From NCBI GenBank assembly GCA_023410155.1, contig JAEYQF010000131.1:1-6526 (forward strand): DNA of 6,526 nt. The letters run 5' to 3'. Positions 1-4,590 of this stretch are shown piece after piece (position 1 is the first letter of the stretch; each line of letters starts with the position of its first letter). Source of the stretch: Verrucomicrobiota bacterium. Its GTDB lineage: Bacteria > Verrucomicrobiota > Verrucomicrobiia > Opitutales > Opitutaceae. The position numbers were made by a program, and so were the translations under genes. The notes under the pieces are model-generated. The model ran no database searches. It saw only the letters and a program-made list of their open reading frames with translations, and was not told where the DNA came from.

Positions 1-209
1 CCCCCCCCACCAAAACTATGCCCAAATCGCCCAATAGTTTACGACGAGGCGCTCGGTGGCCTCGATGTTTGAATTCCGGGTCCACGGTGGAGATGCCGTG
101 GCTTTCTTGGGGCGATTTGTCCGCGCCAAGCACCCGTTTTTCGCCTTGAGTAGCGCTGGCTTCCCGGCGGCATCGTGCGCAACGAACCGGCGGGAAGCCG
201 GCACTCCTC
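1..209. other. Left-edge non-coding stretch with small inverted repeats
   Basis: No convincing gene is visible here. The stretch opens with at least eight C. It contains three local inverted repeats: AAACTAT (13-19) with ATAGTTT (34-40), CCACGG (82-87) with CCGTGG (96-101), and the stronger pair at 155-202 listed separately. CAAATCGCCC (23-32) also recurs in inverted orientation at 110-119. Short open frames on both strands cross the region but show no recognisable domain. It probably holds the promoter and leader of the DUF5069 gene, but I see no clear -35/-10 pair. Confidence 0.5.
155..202 (+). repeat. Imperfect inverted repeat (16-base arms) just upstream of the DUF5069 start
   Basis: Arm GCTGGCTTCCCGGCGG (155-170) pairs with CCGGCGGGAAGCCGGC (187-202) at 14 of 16 positions, around a 16-base loop. 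The right arm ends seven bases before the ATG at 210 and contains GGGAAG (192-197), the only purine-rich sequence resembling a ribosome binding site. In RNA the hairpin would sequester it. It may be a dispersed palindromic element or a translational control structure; the sequence alone does not decide. Confidence 0.55.
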
Positions 210-671
210 ATGCCTTCCAAACCCATTCCCGGCTCCAGCGGCGACGTGCTGACGTCGCTCCCGTCCGCGTACCTGCCGCATCCGGCAACGGGATTGCTCC
301 ACCTCCCGCGCTTCCTCGCCAAATGCCGGTACGTGAAGGCGCACGGTGCGCTGCCCCCGAGCTACGCCAAGAACTACAAACGCGGCTGCGATCGGTTCCT
401 CTCGCTGCACCTCGGCATCGCTCCAGACGACGTCGAAAAACTCGTGCACGACTCCGCGAGCGCCGACGAACTCGAGGCGAAATTGAAGCAACTGCTCCCC
501 GCGGACGTCCGCGCCGCGCAATGGAACCGCAAATACGTGCAGATGGGCATGACCGAGGCCGGTCGCGAGTTCATCAAGGAAGCGCTCACGGCGATGGGCT
601 GCGCCGACCGCGCCAGCGAAATCAAAAGCATCCCCGACCTCATCGAGTTCGACGAGGGCCGCATCGAGTGA
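210..671 (+). CDS. DUF5069 domain-containing protein
   Basis: This 153-residue protein resembles the DUF5069 family, small soluble proteins of unknown function common in Verrucomicrobiota and Planctomycetota. The family-like core includes H31-L-P-R34, K38-C-R40, Y52/Y56 and D61-R-F-L64, followed by L68-G-I and an acidic helical stretch that leads to a conserved-looking W-N-R-K block near residue 107. There is no signal peptide, membrane segment or cysteine pair, so it is probably cytoplasmic. The ATG at 210 is preferred because family similarity begins about residue 18 and no better in-frame start lies upstream. GGGAAG at 192-197 sits somewhat far for a ribosome binding site and lies inside a hairpin arm. 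The gene is apparently monocistronic, followed by a long palindrome-rich spacer. The family assignment is from memory of family motifs; no molecular activity can be stated. Confidence 0.8.
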   Translation: MPSKPIPGSSGDVLTSLPSAYLPHPATGLLHLPRFLAKCRYVKAHGALPPSYAKNYKRGCDRFLSLHLGIAPDDVEKLVHDSASADELEAKLKQLLPADVRAAQWNRKYVQMGMTEAGREFIKEALTAMGCADRASEIKSIPDLIEFDEGRIE

Positions 672-758
672 AGCGTGTTGTGGGGGGGGCGGAAGGGTGT
701 ACGCCCGACTGGATCCGCTTCCGACCGCGCGTCGGGGCGTCGCCAAGCCGTCTAACGT

Positions 759-774
759 ATTCGAAGCGAATTTT
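759..774 (+). terminator. Weak terminator-like hairpin after the DUF5069 gene
   Basis: ATTCG (759-763) and CGAAT (767-771) form a five-base-pair stem with an AAG loop, and the T run continues to 774. The stem is short and AT-containing, and it lies 88 bases past the stop codon. It is only a candidate for the 3' end of the DUF5069 transcript. Confidence 0.2.
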
Positions 775-809
775 ACGCGGTCATCTCCAAAACAAAACAG
801 GGTCGCGGT

Positions 810-860
810 AGGTCAGCCCGCTTGCGGGCGCCTTCAGAGCGCGCGCAAGCGCGCTGACCT
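810..860. repeat. Large inverted repeat whose arms are themselves hairpins (REP/cruciform-like)
   Basis: AGGTCAGCCCGCTTGCGGGC (810-829) and GCGCGCAAGCGCGCTGACCT (841-860) are reverse complements at 18 of 20 positions, with an 11-base spacer. Each arm also folds alone: CCCGC-TT-GCGGG on the left and GCGCGC-AA-GCGCGC on the right, held together by an outer AGGTCAG/CTGACCT stem. The two differences between arms are complementary within each arm's own hairpin (C-G on one side, G-C on the other). This favours the two-hairpin fold as the form under selection. It is probably a dispersed palindromic element. Confidence 0.7.
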
Positions 861-880
861 GGCGCCAACACCTCGGAACC

Positions 881-930
881 GGCTCGTGTTCGTAGTTCCG
901 CCTTCAGGCGGGCTCCCACGGCGACGAGCC
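881..930. repeat. Nested hairpin element
   Basis: GGCTCGT (881-887) pairs with ACGAGCC (924-930) and encloses CCGCC-TTCA-GGCGG (898-911). A competing pairing is CGGAAC (874-879) with GTTCCG (895-900). The sequence GTAGTTCCGCCTTCAGGCGG looks like the kind of short palindrome that recurs between genes in this lineage, although only one copy is present here. It lies 21 bases after the 810-860 element, so the two may be a composite repeat. Confidence 0.5.
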
Positions 931-982
931 TGCCGTCCGCCCAGCGAAGTGCGGGCGCCTCGCGCCTTTCCGCGTCTTCTCT

Positions 983-1000
983 GTTGCCTCCGTTGCCTCC
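983..1000. repeat. Tandem GTTGCCTCC repeat in a pyrimidine-rich leader
   Basis: GTTGCCTCC occurs twice head to tail (983-991, 992-1000) inside a C/T-rich stretch running from about 961 to 1003. On the opposite strand this reads as GGAGGCAAC repeats. It sits immediately before the start of the small unknown gene and may belong to a dispersed intergenic repeat. Confidence 0.55.
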
Positions 1001-1026
1001 TGCAGGAAATTCCTCACACTTCGAAC

Positions 1027-1359
1027 ATGGTCAAAGGCCAGAAAGTCGTCTGCATCAACGACACCTTCCCCCAGATTATCCTGGCGCTCTACAAGCAGTT
1101 GCCGGTGAAGGGACAGGTCTACACCGTGCGGGAGGTTTTTCTCGGGCGGGAAAAGATCGTGCGCGGCGGCGACTCGGCGACCGTGGGTCTGCTGCTCGAG
1201 GAGCTGAAGAACCCGCCTGATCCGTTCCACCAAGGCCAGCAGGAGCTCGGGTTTTCGTCGGAACGTTTCGCGCCGCTCGAGGAGTTGCCCGAGGAAGAGG
1301 CGGAGTCGGCGGCCGAGGAAGTCGGCGCCGGCACGCTGGCCGGTGCCTGGGCAAACTGA
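1027..1359 (+). CDS. Small conserved-type protein of unknown function, beta-rich with acidic tail
   Basis: This 110-residue protein has no family I can name with certainty. The N-terminal part (residues 2-84) alternates short hydrophobic strands: K-V-V-C-I (6-10), G-Q-V-Y-T-V-R-E-V (29-37), and V-G-L-L-L-E-E-L (53-60). It ends in G-F-S-S-E-R-F-A-P-L (75-84). This pattern matches small SH3-like barrel hypotheticals in which a GxxYTVR strand, an LLLEE strand and a terminal RFxPL segment recur. Residues 85-98 are mostly glutamate and alanine, probably a disordered acidic tail. No signal peptide or membrane segment is seen. The ATG at 1027 is chosen because the protein-like sequence starts there; the upstream in-frame extension to 697 runs through intergenic repeats. 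No Shine-Dalgarno is evident (AGGAA at 1004-1008 is too distant). It stands alone between two repeat-bearing spacers. Confidence 0.75.
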   Translation: MVKGQKVVCINDTFPQIILALYKQLPVKGQVYTVREVFLGREKIVRGGDSATVGLLLEELKNPPDPFHQGQQELGFSSERFAPLEELPEEEAESAAEEVGAGTLAGAWAN

Positions 1360-1365
1360 ACCAGG

Positions 1366-1386
1366 TCGCGCCGAGGTGCGGCGCGA
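1366..1386 (+). terminator. Strong hairpin directly after the small gene's stop codon
   Basis: TCGCGCC (1366-1372) and GGCGCGA (1380-1386) form a perfect seven-base-pair GC-rich stem with a seven-base loop, starting six bases after the TGA. There is no following T run, so it is not a classic intrinsic terminator. It could stabilise the 3' end or aid termination. Confidence 0.35.
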
Positions 1387-1438
1387 GTCGGGACACGATG
1401 CGGCTTGGGTGGCGCCCGTGAGCGGACGGCGTCGAGTC

Positions 1439-1483
1439 CGCAGCCGGCATGAGTCGGGCGCGCGGCTGCGATCACTTGTTTTA
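1439..1483 (+). terminator. Candidate terminator hairpin with a weak T-rich tail
   Basis: CGCAGCCG (1439-1446) and CGGCTGCG (1463-1470) form a perfect eight-base-pair stem around a 16-base loop, followed by ATCACTTGTTTTA. The loop is large and the T-rich part begins five bases after the stem, so termination is plausible but not strong. It would insulate the NIPSNAP gene from the upstream transcript. Confidence 0.3.
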
Positions 1484-1515
1484 CAACTTTGCGAACAAAC
1501 ACAGATGCGACTTTT
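1471..1515 (+). promoter_or_regulatory. AT-rich island, probable promoter area of the NIPSNAP gene
   Basis: This is the only clearly AT-rich block in the spacer before the NIPSNAP gene, and it stands out against GC-rich surroundings. TTGTTT (1476-1481) or TTGCGA (1489-1494) could act as a -35 element, but no good -10 hexamer lies 16-18 bases downstream. The call rests on composition and position only. Confidence 0.25.
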
Positions 1516-1550
1516 CCCGTGAGCGGACGTCAGATGTGCTTATCCCCTGC

Positions 1551-2315
1551 ATGAAGATTATGCGCTCCATGGCGTTGCTCGTCTCCCTTGCGTGGCTGCC
1601 GGTGCTGGCGAGCACCGTCGCCGCCGCGCCGGTGTATGAACTCCGCACCTACACCTCGCCGCCGGGCAAGCTCGACGCCTTGCTCACCCGATTCCGGGAT
1701 CACACGTGCAAGCTCTTTGAGAAGCACGGCATGCGAAACATCGGTTACTGGGTGCCGATGGACGAGAAAGACGGCACGAAGAACACGCTCATCTATTTCC
1801 TCGCGCACGACAGCCGCGATGCGGCGAAGAAATCGTGGGAGAACTTCATGAACGATCCCGAGTGGAAAAAGGTGCGCTCCACGAGCGAGGCAGGCGGGTC
1901 GATCGTGTCGAAAGTGGAGTCCGTATTCTTCGCGCCCACGGATTATTCGCCGGATTTCCAGCCGTCCTTTGCGATGAACCCCCGCGTCTTCGAGCTGCGC
2001 ACCTACACCGCGGCGCCGGGCAAGCTCGCGGCGCTGGACGCACGTTTCCGCGGGGGAGAAACGGAGCTTTTTGCCCGCGCCGGCATGAACGGGCTGGTTT
2101 ATCTGCATCCGATGGATGCTGCGCAGGGTGCGGGCACGACGCTCGTTTACCTGCTGGCCCATCAGAGCCGATCGGCGGCGGAGAAATCCTGGCAGGCCTT
2201 TCGCGACGATCCGGACTGGATCAAAATGCGCGATGAATCAGAGGCCGACGGCAAGCTGGTCGCCAAGGTGCAATCAGTCTTCCTGAAGCCGACGGATTTT
2301 TCGCAGACGGAGTGA
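1551..2315 (+). CDS. Secreted tandem NIPSNAP-domain protein
   Basis: This is a 254-residue exported protein with two NIPSNAP domains, ferredoxin-like alpha-beta modules. Residues 1-26 look like a signal peptide: M-K-I-M-R, a hydrophobic core, then T-V-A-A-A with likely cleavage around residues 25-26. Domain 1 (about 28-132) starts V-Y-E-L-R-T-Y-T. Domain 2 (about 146-250) starts V-F-E-L-R-T-Y-T, with an offset of 118 residues. Both carry P-G-K-L, a G-M near the second strand, L-I/V-Y-F/L-L-A-H, K-S-W-x-x-F and D-P-x-W, and end K-V-x-S-V-F-x-x-P-T-D. The ATG at 1551 is used because an upstream in-frame start at 1449 would add a non-signal-like extension; 1560 and 1569 are also possible. No Shine-Dalgarno is obvious. 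Secreted NIPSNAP proteins are frequent in Planctomycetota and Verrucomicrobiota, but their biochemical role is not established. Family call is firm; function is open. Confidence 0.9.
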   Translation: MKIMRSMALLVSLAWLPVLASTVAAAPVYELRTYTSPPGKLDALLTRFRDHTCKLFEKHGMRNIGYWVPMDEKDGTKNTLIYFLAHDSRDAAKKSWENFMNDPEWKKVRSTSEAGGSIVSKVESVFFAPTDYSPDFQPSFAMNPRVFELRTYTAAPGKLAALDARFRGGETELFARAGMNGLVYLHPMDAAQGAGTTLVYLLAHQSRSAAEKSWQAFRDDPDWIKMRDESEADGKLVAKVQSVFLKPTDFSQTE

Positions 2316-2337
2316 GACGACTCACTCGCGCGTCTCA
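2310..2337. terminator. Shared hairpin between convergent genes
   Basis: Two alternative perfect seven-base-pair stems overlap here. One is GAGTGAG-ACGA-CTCACTC (2310-2327). The other is TGAGACG (2313-2319) with CGTCTCA (2331-2337). In the second, the TGA stop of the plus-strand NIPSNAP gene pairs with the complement of the minus-strand gene's TGA stop. Position suggests a bidirectional terminator, but neither strand shows a T run after the stem. Confidence 0.45.
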
Positions 2338-3459
2338 GAACATCGGCGTGCCGGCGGGGATCGTGCCCACGATCTTCCGCCGCACCGTCTCGAGGTTTTC
2401 CCGGACCAGCGCGCCCATCGATTCGCAGCGGAGATAATCGTCGCGGCCGAAATGTTCGGCCAGGCCGACGCGCAGTTCGTGCACCTTCTCCGGCGGGGCG
2501 ATCGGGTCCTGCGTCATCTCATCGAGGAGAAAAGCGATGCGGTCCGCGATGATGCCGGCGCGCTGGAGCATGAGTGCTTGTTCTTCGCGCTGATATTGCA
2601 GCGCGGTCTGCGGGTTGAGGTGGCTGATGCAGAACTGTGCGAGCGGTGCGTTGTCGCGGAAGAACTGCGGCAGATAGAAGTTCTTGCGGCCGTTGTAGGA
2701 CTGCTGATCGAAGTCCATCGCGCGGATGCGCAGCTGCGCTTCCTCGAAATCGGGCGTGATGACCGCGACGAAGTTATACGAGCGCATGTCGCCCAGGAGG
2801 CGGATGAAGCAGCGCTCGTTGAACTTCACCAGCTCCTTCGCGATGCGGATGGGTTTCAGCTGCCGGTCGTTAAGGTGGCGCGCGATGAAGACGTCGCCAG
2901 GGATGCCGACGATGTGCTCCTCGATCAGCGTGTCGCCGCAGGTGAAATAGTTGAGCCGGTTGGGCGAGAGCAGGTGCTCGAGTTCCAAGCCGTAGACGCG
3001 CGAGGCATCGGCTTTTTTGACGTAGAAATAGTCCTGGTTGTCGTTGAACGCGTTGACGACGCGGATGCGAAACGGGGTGGAGTTGCCGAAACTGCAGAAA
3101 TCCACGCGATCGACGTAGAGGTGCTGCATCACGCTCAAGTCGCCGTCGACGCGCAGCAGCGCGTAGATGCGCTTCAAGCCGTCGTAGAGGTCATTCATCT
3201 CCTCCGCGCGATAGATGACGGAATCCCACAGCGTGGGTTTGCCATTTGAATCGGTCAGCGGAATCGCCTCCTGAAAATCGAGCAGGCGAGAATAGGTCAC
3301 CGGCAACTCCCGGTCGCGGCGGTAGCGACGCAGGTAGCCGCGCAAACCCTGGCGGACGGGATAGCTGGGTTTCTTGGGCGAGGCTTGCACGGGGCGGACG
3401 ACCGTCTCCATGGCTCTATTATCGACCAGCTCGTCAGTCGCGCCAGCCCGCTTTGTCAT
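2335..3459 (-). CDS. Protein of unknown family with kinase-like motifs
   Basis: This 374-residue soluble protein is last in the minus-strand signalling operon; I do not recognise its family. Residues 31-60 are basic (R-G-Y-L-R-R-Y-R-R-D-R). Residues 80-115 are helical. The centre has a layout like a kinase fold: Y-V-K-K (146-149) as a possible nucleotide-binding lysine strand, E159/E161 in the next helix, and L-I-E-E-H-I-V-G-I-P-G (178-188) as a possible hinge. Then come L-L-G-D224-M-R-S-Y-N229 with the D-to-N spacing of five typical of catalytic loops, and A-M-D249-F-D251 as a possible metal-binding motif. The C-terminal third is helical. No glycine-rich loop is certain. The start at 3459 leaves a 44-base gap to the preceding gene; Met17 (3411) is an equally plausible start because residues 1-16 look unstructured. 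The coding call is firm; the kinase reading is inference. Confidence 0.85.
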   Translation of the reverse strand: MTKRAGATDELVDNRAMETVVRPVQASPKKPSYPVRQGLRGYLRRYRRDRELPVTYSRLLDFQEAIPLTDSNGKPTLWDSVIYRAEEMNDLYDGLKRIYALLRVDGDLSVMQHLYVDRVDFCSFGNSTPFRIRVVNAFNDNQDYFYVKKADASRVYGLELEHLLSPNRLNYFTCGDTLIEEHIVGIPGDVFIARHLNDRQLKPIRIAKELVKFNERCFIRLLGDMRSYNFVAVITPDFEEAQLRIRAMDFDQQSYNGRKNFYLPQFFRDNAPLAQFCISHLNPQTALQYQREEQALMLQRAGIIADRIAFLLDEMTQDPIAPPEKVHELRVGLAEHFGRDDYLRCESMGALVRENLETVRRKIVGTIPAGTPMF

Positions 3460-3472
3460 CGGCGAGTGAATA

Positions 3473-3512
3473 CCAGCGGGCCTGCTGGGACTTGCAGCGG
3501 AGATTATTCCGC
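3473..3512 (-). other. Two adjacent 16-base hairpins in the operon's internal gap
   Basis: On the minus strand, GCGGA-ATAATC-TCCGC (3512-3497) spans the stop codon of the REC-kinase gene. It is followed eight bases later by the near-palindrome CCAGCAGGCCCGCTGG (3488-3473), 14 bases before the next start. Neither has a T run. They could set relative expression of the last gene through RNA processing or partial attenuation. Confidence 0.35.
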
Positions 3513-4580
3513 GGCGGGCAGCTCGAACCAGAAAACGCTTCCGCCCTCGGGGGGAAACTCCGCTCCGACGGCGCCGCCCTGCGATTCGACGAGCTGCCTC
3601 ACGATGGGAAGCCCATGGCCGTGGCTCTCTTCGCCCGCGGTTGGGCGCGGCGTAAGCCGGGCGCCGGCCGTGAAGAGACGATCGCGTTCGTCCGCCGGCA
3701 CGCCGGGACCGCTGTCCGCGATCGCGAGTCGCACCATGCCGTGGCGCAGCGAGGTGCGCAGCTGCACATGCCCGCGGGGAGGCGTGAACTTCAGCGCGTT
3801 GCTCACCAGATTGGCGATCACCTGATAGGTGAGCGTCGCATCGCAGCGCGCGTTGGGTAGATCGTCGGTCACGACAGCGAGGGTGAGCGCAATTTCCTTC
3901 CGCTGGGCGGCGGGTTCGTGCTGCCGCACGACCGCTTCGGTGAGGAGGATGAGATCAACCCGTCCGGTGCTCCCGCCCTCGGGGCAACCCAGGTCGAGCC
4001 CGAGGAACGTGTCGATGATCCGGCGAATCTGCGCGGCCGACTCGCCAATGCTGTCGAGCTGGTGACGCACCGTTGCTGGGACGTCCTTCTGGCGACGCGC
4101 GAGCTCCGCGGCGAAAAGGATCAGGCACACCGGATTGCGCAGGTCGTGACTCGCGATGCGCATGAAGTTCTCCTTGCGCGCGAGTTGGGCGGCCAGCTCG
4201 CGCTGGTAGCGGCGCAGGGCCAAATGCGTGCGCACGCGTGCGAGTGCTTCCTCGTGTTCGATGGGTTTTGTGAGGTAGTCGACGCCGCCGGCGGAGAAGG
4301 CGCGGACTTTGTCCTGCGTCTCGTTGAGCGCGGTCATGAACAGCACGGGCACCTCGCTGGTGGTCGGTTGCGCCTTGAGGCGGCGACAGGTTTCGAAGCC
4401 GTCGAGCCCGGGCATCATCACGTCGAGCAGGATGAGATCGGGCGCGATCTCCGCGGTCTGCGCGAGCGCCTCTTCGCCGTCCTCGGCGACCATCAGCTCG
4501 TAGCCGGCGGCTCCGAGGGTTTCCACCAGCACGCCGAGATTGGCGGGCGTGTCGTCCACGATGAGGATCTTTTCGGCCAT
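3504..4580 (-). CDS. Response regulator receiver fused to a histidine kinase
   Basis: This 358-residue cytoplasmic two-component protein has its receiver in front of a kinase core. The receiver (about 4-118) has acidic D9-D10, phosphoacceptor D53 in L-L-D-V-M-M-P, T83 and K105-P. A short linker helix leads to HisKA with H145 in S-H-D-L-R-N-P. The ATPase domain has N257-L-V-S-N261 (N box), D289-S-G-P-G-V-P (G1) and G321-H-G-L-P (G2, where proline replaces the usual second-loop glycine). There is no membrane segment, PAS or DNA-binding domain. It most likely receives phosphate at D53 from a partner kinase, with its own kinase activity gated by the receiver. It starts ten bases after the hybrid kinase's stop, so the two are probably co-transcribed and translationally coupled. 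No Shine-Dalgarno is visible before the ATG at 4580. Confidence 0.92.
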   Translation of the reverse strand: MAEKILIVDDTPANLGVLVETLGAAGYELMVAEDGEEALAQTAEIAPDLILLDVMMPGLDGFETCRRLKAQPTTSEVPVLFMTALNETQDKVRAFSAGGVDYLTKPIEHEEALARVRTHLALRRYQRELAAQLARKENFMRIASHDLRNPVCLILFAAELARRQKDVPATVRHQLDSIGESAAQIRRIIDTFLGLDLGCPEGGSTGRVDLILLTEAVVRQHEPAAQRKEIALTLAVVTDDLPNARCDATLTYQVIANLVSNALKFTPPRGHVQLRTSLRHGMVRLAIADSGPGVPADERDRLFTAGARLTPRPTAGEESHGHGLPIVRQLVESQGGAVGAEFPPEGGSVFWFELPAAE

Positions 4581-4590
4581 CGGAAAAAGT

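Larger units (their letters stand above)
672..1026. other. Gene-free, palindrome-rich intergenic region (355 bases)
   Basis: No gene is supported here. Immediately downstream of the DUF5069 stop is a run of eight G (682-689). CGGAAG (690-695) pairs with CTTCCG (718-723) and encloses a GGGTGTACGCCC hairpin (695-706). CCGAC-CGCGC-GTCGG (721-735) is another short stem. ATTCG-AAG-CGAAT followed by TTT (759-774) looks weakly like a terminator. Then come the large 810-860 element, the nested hairpin at 881-930, CGCCC/GGGCG (938-942/953-957), and a tandem GTTGCCTCC (983-1000). One frame stays open from 697 into the next gene, but its translation over this stretch is arginine/proline-rich and unlike a protein domain. 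Confidence 0.6.
1415..1529. repeat. Pair of exact 14-base direct repeats upstream of the NIPSNAP gene
   Basis: CCCGTGAGCGGACG occurs at 1415-1428 and again at 1516-1529, 101 bases apart. The second copy ends 21 bases before the NIPSNAP ATG. A shorter repeat, GAGTCGGG, also occurs at 1385-1392 and 1451-1458. The flanks of the 14-mers do not align, so this is not simply a longer duplication. It may be a protein-binding site or a trace of an ancient local duplication. Confidence 0.6.

Noticed and set aside
16..204. 62-residue minus-strand open frame at the left edge
   Set aside because: No recognisable motif or start signal, and it spans several inverted repeats.
682..697. Possible G-quadruplex at the run of eight G
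   Set aside because: Too few separate G-tracts are present for a standard four-tract structure. A plain homopolymer, prone to length errors, is the simpler reading.
39..746. Minus-strand open frame of 235 residues opposite the DUF5069 gene
   Set aside because: Covers the complement of a recognised gene and has low-complexity V/A/R/G composition.
56..811. Plus-strand open frame of 251 residues overlapping the DUF5069 gene
   Set aside because: Arginine-rich, no domain, and in a different frame from the recognisable DUF5069 protein. It also crosses palindromic intergenic DNA.
697..1026. Upstream in-frame extension of the small gene at 1027
   Set aside because: It would translate the hairpin repeats and the GTTGCCTCC tandem into arginine/proline/cysteine-rich sequence. 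The structured protein begins at the ATG at 1027.
1449..1550. Earlier ATG for the NIPSNAP protein
   Set aside because: Using it would bury the signal peptide behind 34 non-signal-like residues and overlap the candidate promoter and terminator hairpin.
2452..3249. Long open frame on the plus strand (265 residues) opposite the 374-residue protein
   Set aside because: Its translation is dominated by repeated V, A, D, E and R residues with no domain. It is the typical antisense shadow of a GC-rich gene, and the minus-strand reading is far more protein-like.
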